A DNA stretch of 64,000 bases from SOIL31 sp964636815 (lineage in GTDB: Bacteria > Babelota > Babeliae > Babelales > Vermiphilaceae), in assembly GCA_964636815.1 (NCBI GenBank), contig CAZWTF010000001.1, positions 62,001-126,000 of the forward strand. Direction: 5' to 3'. A program made the position numbers and the translations under genes. Below the pieces are notes generated by a model. It was not told the DNA's origin. It saw only the letters and a program-made list of their open reading frames with translations, and did no database searches. Shown piece by piece: positions 1 to 8,973 of the stretch (positions within the stretch are counted from its first letter, which is position 1; every line of letters begins with the position of its first letter).

Positions 1-1068
1 GGTTCTTATGTGCATAGCGTAAGAACTGGTGAAAAAGAGCGTGTGAGTAGATTGTTGAAGATGCATGCAAATAAGCGTGAAGAAATCTCGAGTGTAAGAG
101 CTGGAGATATCGCCGCTATTGTAGGTATTAAAGATGCGCAAACTGGGGATACGTTGTGTATAGATAAAGCACCTGTCGTCCTTGAATCTATTACTATTCC
201 GACTCCGGTAATTGCTACATCTGTTGAGCCTAAAAACAAGGCTGATTATGAGAAAATGATCGTTGCATTACGTAAAATGATGCAAGAAGATCCATCTTTT
301 AGATTTTCTTATAATGAAGAAACAGGGCAAACAGAAATCTCTGGTATGGGCGAGTTGCATTTAGAGATCGTTGTTGATCGCTTACGTAGAGAACATAAAG
401 TTGAAGTTGTTCAAGGTAAGTTGCAAGTAGCTTACAGAGAAACTGTTCAGAAGCTTGCTGACGCAGAAGGTAAATTTGTTCGTCAATCTGGTGGTCGCGG
501 TCAATTTGGTCACGTTTGGATAAAAATGGAACCATTGGAGCGCGGTAAAGGATTTGAATTTGTTAACGCCGTTGTTGGTGGAACAATTCCAAGAGAGTTT
601 ATCCCTGCTGTTGAAAAAGGTATTCGTGAAACATTGAATGCCGGTATATTAGGTAGCTACCCTGTTGTCGATGTTAAAGTTACTTTGTACGATGGTTCAT
701 ATCATGATGTTGACTCTTCTGAAATAGCATTTAAAGTTGCCGCTTCAATGGCATTTAGAACAGCTATGGAAAAAGCGTCTCCTGTATTGCTTGAACCAAT
801 TATGATGGTTAACGTTTATACGCCAGATGAAAACATCGGTGATGTTATTGGAGATCTTAATGCTCGTCGTGGACGTATCTTAGATTCCAAAACAGAATTT
901 AATCAGCAAATTATTTCGGCAGAGGTGGCTCTTGGAGAGATGTTTGGTTATTCAACAACTCTTCGTTCGATGACTAAGGGACGAGCAAGCTATGACATGG
1001 AATTCCTGTGTTATAGAGAGGTTCCTAAAAACGTACAAGATGCAATAGTAGCAAAAAATAAAAAGTAA
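1..1068 (+). CDS. fusA: Elongation factor G, C-terminal part (5' end outside window)
   Basis: GTPase that drives ribosomal translocation. The reading frame is open from base 1, so the gene starts upstream and only about the last 355 residues are present. They cover the end of domain II (motif RLLKMHANKREE), domain III (SGMGELHLEIVVDRL), domain IV (GGRGQFGHVWI) and domain V (PEPI-type segment LEPIMMVNVYTPDENIGDVIGDLNARRGRI). The G domain is off-window. It lies 31 nt upstream of tuf, the usual str-operon order. An internal GTG at base 10 is not a plausible start because it falls inside domain II. Confidence 0.97.
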   Translation, partial: GSYVHSVRTGEKERVSRLLKMHANKREEISSVRAGDIAAIVGIKDAQTGDTLCIDKAPVVLESITIPTPVIATSVEPKNKADYEKMIVALRKMMQEDPSFRFSYNEETGQTEISGMGELHLEIVVDRLRREHKVEVVQGKLQVAYRETVQKLADAEGKFVRQSGGRGQFGHVWIKMEPLERGKGFEFVNAVVGGTIPREFIPAVEKGIRETLNAGILGSYPVVDVKVTLYDGSYHDVDSSEIAFKVAASMAFRTAMEKASPVLLEPIMMVNVYTPDENIGDVIGDLNARRGRILDSKTEFNQQIISAEVALGEMFGYSTTLRSMTKGRASYDMEFLCYREVPKNVQDAIVAKNKK

Positions 1069-1099
1069 TAATTTTGTGTTAATCGTAGGAGTATAAACG

Positions 1100-2290
1100 A
1101 TGGCAAAAGGCGTATTTGAACGTAAAAAACCACATGTGAATGTTGGTACCATCGGCCACGTTGATCATGGCAAAACAACGTTGACCGCTGCAATTACAAC
1201 TTATTTAGCTAAAAAAGGTTATGCTGAAGCGCGCGGATATGATCAAATCGATAAAGCACCAGAAGAAAAAGCACGCGGTATTACAATCTCTACTTCTCAT
1301 GTTGAATATGAGTCAGACAAACGCCATTATGCGCATATTGACTGTCCTGGGCATGCTGACTATGTAAAAAACATGATTACTGGTGCGGCACAAATGGATG
1401 GCGCAATTTTGGTTGTTTCAGCAGCTGATGGTGCGATGCCACAAACTCGTGAGCATATCATCTTAGCGCGAGAAGTTGGTGTACCAGCTCTTGTTGTTTT
1501 CCTTAACAAAGTTGACATGGTTGACGATGCGGAAATGGTTGAAATGGTTGAAGAAGAAATTCGTGACTTGCTTAAAAAGTACGATTTCCCTGGTGATAAG
1601 ATCCCTGTTATTAAAGGGTCAGCTCTTAAAGCTCTTAATGGCGACCAAGGTGATCTTGGTGAACCTGCAATCCAAAGACTTGTTGATGCTCTTGACACCT
1701 ACATTCCAGATCCTGCTCGTGAAATTGATAAACCATTCATGATGCCAGTTGAAGGTGTGTTTTCAATCGCTGGTCGTGGTACTGTAGCTACTGGCCGTAT
1801 TGAAGCAGGAAGAGTTAAAGTTGGTGAAGAAGTTGAACTTGTTGGTCTTCATGACACAGTGAAAACTACTGTTACCGGCGTTGAAATGTTTAGAAAATCA
1901 TTGAATGAAGGTTTAGCTGGCGATAACGTTGGTTTACTTCTTCGTGGTACTAAAAAAGAAGATATTGAACGTGGTATGGTTATCGCAAAACCAGGCAGTA
2001 TTAAGCCTCATAAAAAATTCCGTTGCAAAGCGTATATTTTATCAAAAGATGAAGGCGGAAGACACAGCGCGTTTTTTGGCGGATACCGTCCACAGTTTTA
2101 TTTCAGAACAACAGACGTAACTGGGATCGTTGAATTGCCAGCTGGCCGTGAAATGGTAATGCCTGGTGATACTGTTGAACTTACAGTTGAATTGATTTCA
2201 AAAATAGCAATGAATAAAGATCTTCGTTTTGCTATTCGTGAAGGTGGAAGAACTGTTGGATCCGGTGTTATAACTGAAATTTTAGATTAA
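1100..2290 (+). CDS. tuf: Elongation factor Tu
   Basis: GTPase that carries aminoacyl-tRNA to the ribosome. Full length at 396 residues. G1 is GHVDHGKT at residues 19-26, G3 is DCPGH at 81-85 and G4 is NKVD near residue 136; domains 2 and 3 follow with the expected RGTVATGRIE and GGYRPQFYFRTTDVTG motifs. The start ATG is preceded by a TAGGAG ribosome site. It sits between fusA and rpsJ and is probably transcribed with both. Confidence 0.99.
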   Translation: MAKGVFERKKPHVNVGTIGHVDHGKTTLTAAITTYLAKKGYAEARGYDQIDKAPEEKARGITISTSHVEYESDKRHYAHIDCPGHADYVKNMITGAAQMDGAILVVSAADGAMPQTREHIILAREVGVPALVVFLNKVDMVDDAEMVEMVEEEIRDLLKKYDFPGDKIPVIKGSALKALNGDQGDLGEPAIQRLVDALDTYIPDPAREIDKPFMMPVEGVFSIAGRGTVATGRIEAGRVKVGEEVELVGLHDTVKTTVTGVEMFRKSLNEGLAGDNVGLLLRGTKKEDIERGMVIAKPGSIKPHKKFRCKAYILSKDEGGRHSAFFGGYRPQFYFRTTDVTGIVELPAGREMVMPGDTVELTVELISKIAMNKDLRFAIREGGRTVGSGVITEILD

Positions 2291-2305
2291 AACGTTAGGT
2301 GATCG

Positions 2306-2611
2306 ATGAAAAAGCAATGTATTAGACTTAAGTTACAATCATTCGATCATCGTTTATTAGATAAAGCCGTTAAACAAATTGTTTTGACTGCAAAAAGAAC
2401 AGGTGCTCAATTAATGGGACCTGTTCCTCTTCCTAATAAACGACGATGTTTTACTGTATTGCGATCTCCTCATATAGACAAAAAGTCACGTGAGCAATTT
2501 GAGTTAACTACTCATAAGCGTATTCTTGATATTATCTCTCCGTCAGATAAAACTATGGATTCTCTTATGAAACTCAATATTTCCTCTGGCGTAGACGTGG
2601 AAATTAAGTAA
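2306..2611 (+). CDS. rpsJ: 30S ribosomal protein S10
   Basis: Protein of the 30S head, also NusE in antitermination. 101 residues, the normal length, with the family motifs IRLKLQSFDHRLLD at the N-terminus and GPVPLPNKRR and RSPHIDKKSREQFE in the middle. First gene of the S10 cluster, 15 nt after tuf, so tuf and the S10 cluster look continuous. Confidence 0.98.
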   Translation: MKKQCIRLKLQSFDHRLLDKAVKQIVLTAKRTGAQLMGPVPLPNKRRCFTVLRSPHIDKKSREQFELTTHKRILDIISPSDKTMDSLMKLNISSGVDVEIK

Positions 2612-2619
2612 GGAATCAA

Positions 2620-3237
2620 ATGACAACAGGAATATGGGGTCGAAAAATTGGGATGACACAAATATTTGCAAATGACAGAGTGGTGCCAGTCACCGCGATT
2701 GACGTTGCAGGTTGGTATGTCACCAATGTTAAAACAGTTGAACGAGATGGTTACAATGCTCTACAAGTAGGCAAAGTAAAAGATCGTTATGCAACTGAAA
2801 AATATGACAAAGAATGGATTAAAAAACCAAATCAGTATTATAGTTTTGTTCGAGAAATTCTTCTTCAAGACGCAACAACTGAATATGTAATTGGTAAAGC
2901 AATTGATTTTTCACAGCTAGTACAGCTTGGTGATAAAGTTGATGTCCGTAGTAAAACAATAGGTAAATCATTTGCGGGTGTTGTAAAACGCCACAGATTT
3001 GGTGGTCCTCGAGCTAGTCATGGTTGTACAATGGGTAAACGCCCAGGATCTATTGGATCTTTGGTGAAAAGTGGCCATGTTATCAAAGGCAAAAGACTTC
3101 CAGGTCATATGGGTTGTGATAACCAAATGATGAGAAACTTAGAAGTAGTCATGATGGAAGCAGAAACCAAAACGTTATTAGTAAAAGGATCAATCCCTGG
3201 TAAAGCAGGTTCATTGGTCTTTGTACGTAAAGCGTAG
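2620..3237 (+). CDS. rplC: 50S ribosomal protein L3
   Basis: Binds 23S rRNA near the peptidyl transferase centre and nucleates 50S assembly. 205 residues. Diagnostic segments are GRKIGMTQIF at residues 7-16, FAGVVKRHRFGGPRASHG in the central loop, and RLPGHMG near residue 165. Eight bases after rpsJ. Confidence 0.98.
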   Translation: MTTGIWGRKIGMTQIFANDRVVPVTAIDVAGWYVTNVKTVERDGYNALQVGKVKDRYATEKYDKEWIKKPNQYYSFVREILLQDATTEYVIGKAIDFSQLVQLGDKVDVRSKTIGKSFAGVVKRHRFGGPRASHGCTMGKRPGSIGSLVKSGHVIKGKRLPGHMGCDNQMMRNLEVVMMEAETKTLLVKGSIPGKAGSLVFVRKA

Positions 3238-3244
3238 GTGAATA

Positions 3245-3895
3245 ATGAATAAACAAACAGTTAATAATTCTACGACAAATAAACTTTATGCAGTTGCTGC
3301 GCAAGAATTAGAGTTTAATACGGAAGCATTCGTGAAGGCAACCCCAGCGGTATTTTCAACATGGGTGCGTGTTTTAGCTCAAAATTGGCGACAAGGAACT
3401 GTTGCATGTAAAGGTCGTTCGGATGTTGCTTACACCAATCGTAAGCCTTGGAAGCAAAAAGGAACAGGACGTGCGCGTGCTGGTTCTGCTCGTTCACCAC
3501 TTTGGAAAGGTGGCGGTGCTATTTTTGGTCCACAAGCTCGTGTAAGAACGGTAAAAATGCCTAAGCAAATGAAACGTAAAGTTTTATTGAGTATGCTTGC
3601 AAATAATCTTGATCAAAAAAATGTTATTTGTGCTGACTGGGAACTTTCTAGTGAGCAACCAAAAACTGCGCAAGCTCAAGAGCTTGTTAATACACCAGGT
3701 CTTGCAAACAAAAAAATAGTTTTATTTGTTGCGCCTTATGATTTTCATTCGGCTTTATCATTTGCGAATATTCCAAATGTGCGACCTTTATCATTTGATC
3801 AAGTAAATGCATATGATCTAGCAAATAGTGATTGCTGGTTATTCTTGAAGAAAGATTTTGATCAATTCAGAGGGATGGTTTCACAATGGCTCTAA
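3245..3895 (+). CDS. rplD: 50S ribosomal protein L4
   Basis: L4 lines the peptide exit tunnel. 216 residues. The loop KPWKQKGTGRARAGSARSP with GGGAIFGP after it is the family signature. The N-terminus is longer than usual by roughly ten residues (NKQTVNNSTTNKLY). Overlaps the start of rplW by 10 nt, which suggests translational coupling. In E. coli L4 represses its own operon; nothing here shows whether that applies. Confidence 0.97.
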   Translation: MNKQTVNNSTTNKLYAVAAQELEFNTEAFVKATPAVFSTWVRVLAQNWRQGTVACKGRSDVAYTNRKPWKQKGTGRARAGSARSPLWKGGGAIFGPQARVRTVKMPKQMKRKVLLSMLANNLDQKNVICADWELSSEQPKTAQAQELVNTPGLANKKIVLFVAPYDFHSALSFANIPNVRPLSFDQVNAYDLANSDCWLFLKKDFDQFRGMVSQWL

Positions 3896-4215
3896 ATCTA
3901 AATGTACATGAAATTATTAAAGGACCAGTTGTTTCTGAAAAAGCAACATTGCTTAATCAGAAATTAAGAAAATTGGTACTTAAAGTACATCCACAAGCGA
4001 ATAAAACGCAAATTAAAGACGCGTTACAGCGCTTGTTCAATGTTAAAGTAGAAAAAGTTAATACTCTCAATCGTGTTGGTAAATCTCGCAGAGTGCGCCG
4101 TACGATTATAGAGGGATCAACAACAAAGCGTGTGTATGTGACCCTTAAAGAGGGTTATTCTATTGATATTTTTGGACAATCAGGTAAGCCTGTTAGTCCA
4201 AGAGATGTAGAATAA
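3886..4215 (+). CDS. rplW: 50S ribosomal protein L23
   Basis: Exit-tunnel rim protein that docks trigger factor and SRP. 109 residues with IIKGPVVSEKA near the N-terminus and VGKSRRVRR in the middle. Start overlaps the end of rplD by 10 nt. A 46-nt gap with a T-run follows before rplB. Confidence 0.96.
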   Translation: MALNLNVHEIIKGPVVSEKATLLNQKLRKLVLKVHPQANKTQIKDALQRLFNVKVEKVNTLNRVGKSRRVRRTIIEGSTTKRVYVTLKEGYSIDIFGQSGKPVSPRDVE

Positions 4216-4261
4216 ATATACACGTTTTTTTAGTTTTTAATGAGAAAGACACGAGGCTCCA

Positions 4262-5089
4262 ATGGCCATAATAAAACGAAAACCACGAAGTGCTGCATTA
4301 CGTTTTCAATCGTATGTAACTTCGAATGATATTACGACAACAACGCCACACCCAAGTTTGGTTACTGGATTACAAAGAAGATCCGGCGGTCGTAATAGCT
4401 ATGGAAGAATTACAACGCGTCATCGTGGTGGCGGTGCCGATAAAAGGTACAGAATCATTGATTTTAAGCGTACTGACCGTGATGTTGTGGGTAAAGTGAC
4501 TACTGTTGAGTATGATCCAAACCGTAACGTTCGTATTATGCTTATATCGTATGCTAATGGTTCAAAAAAATATTTACTAAAGCCAGAGAATCTTAATGTA
4601 GGCGATGTGATTATGGCTGGCGAAAATGCTGATGCCAAAGTTGGTAACGCGCTACCTCTTAAGAATATACCTGATGGCTTTATGATTCATAATATCGAAG
4701 TTCGTCCAGGCGCTGGTGGAACATTTGCGCGTAGTGCGGGAACTTCTGCTCAAATCGTTGGTAAAGCCGATGGCTTTGTAACGTTGAAGATGCCTTCTGG
4801 GGAAGTCCGTATGGTGCTCGAGAATTGTTGGGCAACTATTGGACAACTTGGCAACGCCGACTTTAAAAATATTTCATGGGGTAAAGCTGGTCGTGTCAGA
4901 CATCTAGGATTTAGACCGTCTGTTCGTGGTATGGCTATGAACCCAGTTGACCATCCTCACGGTGGTGGTGAAGGTAGATCTAAATCTGGTTCGCATCCAA
5001 GATCTCCATGGGGTAAGGGTTGTAAAGGTACACGTACACGTAAAGTACGTAGAGTGAATCAATTAATTATAAAGAGAAGAAAACCATAA
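4262..5089 (+). CDS. rplB: 50S ribosomal protein L2
   Basis: Core 23S-binding protein needed for subunit association. 275 residues, normal length. Contains GGRNSYGRITTRHRGGG near residue 43, VRPGAGGTFARSAGT in the middle, and the conserved histidine segment MNPVDHPHGGGEGRS near residue 225. Start ATG is preceded by GAGG. Confidence 0.98.
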   Translation: MAIIKRKPRSAALRFQSYVTSNDITTTTPHPSLVTGLQRRSGGRNSYGRITTRHRGGGADKRYRIIDFKRTDRDVVGKVTTVEYDPNRNVRIMLISYANGSKKYLLKPENLNVGDVIMAGENADAKVGNALPLKNIPDGFMIHNIEVRPGAGGTFARSAGTSAQIVGKADGFVTLKMPSGEVRMVLENCWATIGQLGNADFKNISWGKAGRVRHLGFRPSVRGMAMNPVDHPHGGGEGRSKSGSHPRSPWGKGCKGTRTRKVRRVNQLIIKRRKP

Positions 5090-5106
5090 GGTTAACGGGG
5101 TAAGAT

Positions 5107-5388
5107 ATGGCACGTTCTGCAAAAAAGGGCCCATACGTACAAGATTCGTTGGCTCAAAAAGTTGCTAAAGCTAAGGAAGGTGGAAAGCGCGAAGCTATTA
5201 AAACATGGTCTCGCAGAAGTCTTATTACACCTGAATTTGTTGGGTTAACTTTTGCAGTGCACAATGGAAAGAAGTTCATTTCAGTTTTTGTAACTGAAAA
5301 TATGGTTGGACATCGTTTAGGGGAGTTTTCTCCAACAAGAACCTTTAGACTTCATAGCGGTCAGCGTAAAGCAGGTATGTCCGCATAA
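5107..5388 (+). CDS. rpsS: 30S ribosomal protein S19
   Basis: 30S head protein contacting the A-site finger region. 93 residues, with MARSAKKGPYVQ at the start, WSRRSLITPEFVGLTFAVHNGKKF in the middle and GHRLGEFSPTR at the end. Followed by an unusual 97-nt gap before rplV. Confidence 0.98.
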   Translation: MARSAKKGPYVQDSLAQKVAKAKEGGKREAIKTWSRRSLITPEFVGLTFAVHNGKKFISVFVTENMVGHRLGEFSPTRTFRLHSGQRKAGMSA

Positions 5389-5430
5389 GTTTAGGGTTGT
5401 CACTTGTCAATCTTTACGATAGAATAAATA

Positions 5431-5464
5431 TTAAGATTCAAATTAATTAGATAATGAATCTTAA
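5431..5464. promoter_or_regulatory. Hairpin in the rpsS-rplV gap
   Basis: A perfect 10-bp inverted repeat (TTAAGATTCA at 5431-5440, its complement at 5455-5464) with a 14-nt loop lies in the 97-nt gap between rpsS and rplV. It is AU-only apart from two pairs and has no U-tract, so it is a weak terminator at best. It could be a processing or translational control site. The function is not evident from sequence. Confidence 0.4.
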
Positions 5465-5485
5465 ATAATTAGTTGAGGTTTTCTG

Positions 5486-5833
5486 ATGCAATTTAGTGCG
5501 AAAAGTAGATTTTTAAATATTTCTCCCTTTAAACTACGCCCATTTGCGGATGTGGTACGTGGTAAAAATGTGGAGCAAGCGGTTAGGTGGCTTTCTACTG
5601 TCACCGTAAAGCGATCAGTACCTATCAAAAAAATGATAGAATCTGCAGCAGCTAATGCTAAAGATCTTCATAATATTATGATGTCTGATTTGAGAATTGT
5701 TGATATACGTATTGATCATGGACCTATGCACAAGTACTACAAACCAGGTGCGATGGGTCGATCAAATCCTTATCGTAAACGATTTAGTCACGCAAGCGTT
5801 GTTTTAGAATCTTGTACAAAGAAGAAGGAATAA
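5486..5833 (+). CDS. rplV: 50S ribosomal protein L22
   Basis: Exit-tunnel protein. 115 residues, with ISPFKLRPFADVVRGKNVEQA at the N-terminal half and the C-terminal basic hairpin region MGRSNPYRKRFSH, which is the tunnel-reaching end. A GAGG ribosome site precedes the ATG. Its stop codon is one base from the GTG start of rpsC. Confidence 0.97.
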   Translation: MQFSAKSRFLNISPFKLRPFADVVRGKNVEQAVRWLSTVTVKRSVPIKKMIESAAANAKDLHNIMMSDLRIVDIRIDHGPMHKYYKPGAMGRSNPYRKRFSHASVVLESCTKKKE

Positions 5834-5834
5834 G

Positions 5835-6473
5835 GTGGGACAAAAGGTACATCCTATAGGATTTCGTTTAGGAATATATCGTTTTTGGGATTCTCGTTGG
5901 TTTGCTCAAGGCAATAAATACGGTAAACTTCTTATAGAAGATATGATTATTAGAAGGTATTTAAAATCTGCCCTAGAGAAAGCTGAAGTTTCTCGTATTG
6001 AAATAGAAAAAGCTGCCGATAGCATTCGCATCATTATTCATTCAGGTCGCCCTGGTCACATTATTGGTAAAAAGGGTCAAGAAATTGAAACTCTTCGTAA
6101 CCAACTTTCTTCTTTATTGAAAAAACAAAACATTGAAATTTCAGTACAAGAAGTTGCTAAGCCAGAGCTTGATGCTAATTTAATAGCTCAAAATATAGCT
6201 ACTCAGCTTGAACAGCGTGTGAGTTATAAGCGAGCTATGAAACGTGCAGCCCAAACTGTTATGCGTGGTGCGGCTAAAGGTATAAAAATTTGTTGTTCTG
6301 GCAGACTACAAGGCGCGGAAATTGCTCGCAGAGAGTGGACTCGTGTTGGATCTGTACCCCTTCATACTTTGAGAGCTGATGTCGATTACGGTCGTGCAGA
6401 AGCGAAAACAACATATGGTATGATTGGTGTTCAGGTGTGGGTCTGTAAAGGCGAGTATCAACATATCAGATAA
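5835..6473 (+). CDS. rpsC: 30S ribosomal protein S3
   Basis: Helicase-like mRNA entry protein of the 30S. 212 residues. GTG start, one base after the rplV stop, with the ribosome site GAAGGA lying inside the rplV end, so translation is likely coupled. KH domain signature GRPGHIIGKKGQEIE near residue 72; C-terminal domain has RVGSVPLHTLRADVDYG. Confidence 0.97.
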   Translation: MGQKVHPIGFRLGIYRFWDSRWFAQGNKYGKLLIEDMIIRRYLKSALEKAEVSRIEIEKAADSIRIIIHSGRPGHIIGKKGQEIETLRNQLSSLLKKQNIEISVQEVAKPELDANLIAQNIATQLEQRVSYKRAMKRAAQTVMRGAAKGIKICCSGRLQGAEIARREWTRVGSVPLHTLRADVDYGRAEAKTTYGMIGVQVWVCKGEYQHIR

Positions 6474-6498
6474 TGTTTTTTAAATACGAGATTTAATC

Positions 6499-6957
6499 AT
6501 GTTGATGCCAAAAAAAATAAAATTTAGAAAAGTTCAAAAAGGTAGAATAAAAGGTTTATCAAAAGGCGCTCGAACCGTTTACTTTGGGGAATACGGTTTG
6601 GAAGCGGTTGAACCAAGCAGAGTTTCAGCACAACAAATTGAAGCGATGCGTGTAACCTTATCACGACATTTGAGAAAAATCGGAAGTTCTTATATTCGTG
6701 TTTTCCCTGATAAGCCGGTCACTAAAAAGCCAGCTGAAACTCGAATGGGTAAGGGTAAAGGAAACCCTGAGGTTTGGGTTGCAGTGGTAAAACGTGGTCG
6801 TGTTGTATGTGAAGTTGCTGGTGTTGATGAAGTGATAGCGAGAAAAGTATTGAAGCTTGCTGCATATAAGCTTCCAATGAAGACTCGTGTAGTTAAAAAA
6901 GGCGAAGAATCAGTTAATGAGCATGCAGTTAAAAATGAATCAACAAACGCGGAATAA
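6499..6957 (+). CDS. rplP: 50S ribosomal protein L16
   Basis: A-site-proximal 50S protein. 152 residues against the usual 137-144, the excess being a C-terminal tail after residue about 135 rich in E, N and K. Start MLMPKKIKFRK matches the family start MLxPKR, so the first ATG is favoured. ARTVYFGEYGLEA and GKGKGNPEVWVAVV are family motifs. Confidence 0.97.
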   Translation: MLMPKKIKFRKVQKGRIKGLSKGARTVYFGEYGLEAVEPSRVSAQQIEAMRVTLSRHLRKIGSSYIRVFPDKPVTKKPAETRMGKGKGNPEVWVAVVKRGRVVCEVAGVDEVIARKVLKLAAYKLPMKTRVVKKGEESVNEHAVKNESTNAE

Positions 6958-6972
6958 TTTTTAGAGTTGATT

Positions 6973-7194
6973 ATGAAACAAATGAGATTTATGGAAAGAC
7001 TTCAACAACTGTCAGTTGAAGATTTACAGAAGAAGTTAGAAGGTACACGACAAGATCTTTTTGGGTTGCGCGTGAACGCTGCATCAACTCAGGTTAAGGA
7101 TTCTTCTCAATATAAAAAACTACGTCAACAAGCTGCGCGTATTTTGACTGCTATGCAAGCAAAAAAAGCTTCAGTTATGAGTAGTCAACAATGA
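6973..7194 (+). CDS. rpmC: 50S ribosomal protein L29
   Basis: Small helical hairpin protein at the exit tunnel. 73 residues from the ATG at 6973, which has TAGAG six bases upstream; a TTG two codons earlier is possible but less likely. Family features are LSVEDLQKKLEGTRQDLFGLR. The stop overlaps an ATG of the next frame (ATGA at 7191). Confidence 0.93.
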   Translation: MKQMRFMERLQQLSVEDLQKKLEGTRQDLFGLRVNAASTQVKDSSQYKKLRQQAARILTAMQAKKASVMSSQQ

Positions 7195-7205
7195 GTGAGG
7201 TTTTT

Positions 7206-7472
7206 ATGGAAATAAAATCTGAAAAAGCGAAACAGCTTTTTGAAGGTAAGGTTATTTCGGACAAAATGGATAAAACCATTGTTGTTGAAATAGAGCAAAC
7301 ATATATTCATCCTAAATTTCGTAAGATTTTAAGAAAAACAAAATCTTATAAAGTGCATGATGAAACTAATCAAGCAAAAATTGGTGACATTGTTAGATTC
7401 TATCAAGGTCGTCCATTAGCAAAAACAAAATATATGTATCTTGCTACAGTTGTAGCTAGTAGTAAATCATAA
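7206..7472 (+). CDS. rpsQ: 30S ribosomal protein S17
   Basis: OB-fold protein of the 30S body. 88 residues from ATG 7206, which has GAGG five bases upstream and gives the normal family length. An upstream in-frame ATG at 7191 overlaps the rpmC stop and would add five residues. Motifs FEGKVISDKMDKTIVV and YKVHDETNQAKIGDIV are typical. Confidence 0.93.
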   Translation: MEIKSEKAKQLFEGKVISDKMDKTIVVEIEQTYIHPKFRKILRKTKSYKVHDETNQAKIGDIVRFYQGRPLAKTKYMYLATVVASSKS

Positions 7473-7490
7473 CATAAGAGGTATTTTGGT

Positions 7491-7856
7491 ATGGTTCAAA
7501 AGGAATCGTATCTTGAGGTAGCCGATAATTCTGGTGCAAAAGCTTTGCAATGTATCCATATAATTGGTAGCACAAGAAAGCGTTATGCTCATTTAGGCGA
7601 TAGAATTAAATGTGCTGTGAAAAAAGCTATTCCAGGTGGTATGGTTAAAAAAGGTGATGTTGTTGAAGCTGTGATTGTGCGAACAAAAAAAGAGTTTCGT
7701 CGCGCTGATGGCAGCTATATTCGTTTTAGCGAAAATGCGGCTGTTATTATTAAGCAAGGTGAAATTATTGGAACACGAATTTTTGGGCCGATTGCGCGTG
7801 AATTGCGTACGCGTGGATATGCCAAAATTTCGTCTTTAGCCCCAGAAGTTTTGTAA
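7491..7856 (+). CDS. rplN: 50S ribosomal protein L14
   Basis: Forms an intersubunit bridge. 121 residues; LEVADNSGAKALQCI at the N-terminus, GDVVEAVIVRTKKEFRR in the middle and GTRIFGPIARELR near the end are diagnostic. Confidence 0.98.
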   Translation: MVQKESYLEVADNSGAKALQCIHIIGSTRKRYAHLGDRIKCAVKKAIPGGMVKKGDVVEAVIVRTKKEFRRADGSYIRFSENAAVIIKQGEIIGTRIFGPIARELRTRGYAKISSLAPEVL

Positions 7857-7867
7857 AGGTATAATTC

Positions 7868-8182
7868 ATGATAGCGCGTATTAAGAAAAACGACGTGGTG
7901 CAAATCTTGTCGGGAAAAAACAAAGGAAAACAGGGCGCTGTAATTGCAATTTTGCCTAAAAAAGGTAAAGTTATGGTTAAGGGCATCGCTGTTGCTACAC
8001 ATCACGTGAAGCCTCGTCGAGCAGGAGAGCCTGGTGGCATTCGTAAAGAAGAAAGATTTATTGATGTATCTTGCGTTATGCCAGTGTGTTCTGCATGTAA
8101 AAAACCATCACGTGTTAATACAAAGCAGTTAGACACAGGAAAAAATGTGCGAGAATGCAATCGTTGTAAAGAAATTTTTTAG
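7868..8182 (+). CDS. rplX: 50S ribosomal protein L24
   Basis: Assembly-initiator protein with a KOW motif (DVVQILSGKNKGKQGAV at residues 9-25). 104 residues. The C-terminal part carries two CxxC pairs (CSAC near residue 75 and CNRC near residue 98), consistent with a zinc-binding tail seen in many L24 proteins. Confidence 0.97.
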   Translation: MIARIKKNDVVQILSGKNKGKQGAVIAILPKKGKVMVKGIAVATHHVKPRRAGEPGGIRKEERFIDVSCVMPVCSACKKPSRVNTKQLDTGKNVRECNRCKEIF

Positions 8183-8203
8183 AAAAGCAGTGGAACTTGC
8201 GTT

Positions 8204-8755
8204 ATGAACAAATCACGATTGGCGATAAAATATAATGATGAAATCCGTTCTCAGTTGCAAACGCAATTGGGTTTGGAAAATATCATGATGGTACCTAAAC
8301 TTTTAAAAATTGTTTTAAATGTTGGGGTTAAAGAAGCTGTTTCTGATTCAAAAGCACTTCAAGCATCAGTTGATATATTAACAAAAATTGCAGGACAGCG
8401 AGCAATGAAACGTTTAGCTCGTAAGTCTATTGCAGGATTTAAGCTTCGTGAAGGCATGGGTATTGGTGCGATGGTAACATTGCGTGGTACTATGATGTAT
8501 GAATTCTTAGATCGTTTTATTACTTTGGCTTTGCCTAAAGTAAGAGACTTCCAAGGTCTTCCAACTAAGTTAGATGGAAGAGGCAATTACAACGTTGGAA
8601 TCAAAGACTGGACAGTCTTTCCAGAAGTTGACTTTGATCTTGGGAAAAAAACGCATGGTATGAACATTACTATCCAAACGTCTGCAGAACAAGATGCACA
8701 TGGATTAGCTTTGTTGCAAGCGTTTAGCATACCATTTAAAAAATTAAAAAATTAA
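8204..8755 (+). CDS. rplE: 50S ribosomal protein L5
   Basis: 5S rRNA-binding protein of the central protuberance. 183 residues. Contains PKLLKIVLNVGVKEA near residue 31, GQRAMKRLARKSIAGFKLREG and RDFQGLPTKLDGRGNYNVGIKDW, all conserved in the family. Confidence 0.98.
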   Translation: MNKSRLAIKYNDEIRSQLQTQLGLENIMMVPKLLKIVLNVGVKEAVSDSKALQASVDILTKIAGQRAMKRLARKSIAGFKLREGMGIGAMVTLRGTMMYEFLDRFITLALPKVRDFQGLPTKLDGRGNYNVGIKDWTVFPEVDFDLGKKTHGMNITIQTSAEQDAHGLALLQAFSIPFKKLKN

Positions 8756-8777
8756 GTGCATTTACGTCAGGATTAAG

Positions 8778-8963
8778 ATGGCAAGAAAAGCATTAATTGA
8801 GAAAACAAATAAAACACCAAAATTTGCAGTAAGAGCTTATAATCGTTGTGAGCTTTGTGGAAGAGCACGTGCATATTTTAGGTTGTTTAGAATGTGTCGT
8901 ATGTGTTTTAGAAAAAATGCGCTTGAAGGTTTACTTCCAGGCGTTAAAAAAACAAGTTGGTAA
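8778..8963 (+). CDS. rpsZ: 30S ribosomal protein S14, zinc-binding short type
   Basis: 30S head protein. 61 residues, the short (type Z) form, with an intact zinc site C-X2-C-X12-15-C-X2-C (CELC and CRMC at residues about 24-43). Located between rplE and rpsH as usual. Confidence 0.97.
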   Translation: MARKALIEKTNKTPKFAVRAYNRCELCGRARAYFRLFRMCRMCFRKNALEGLLPGVKKTSW

Positions 8964-8973
8964 GGGGTGACTA

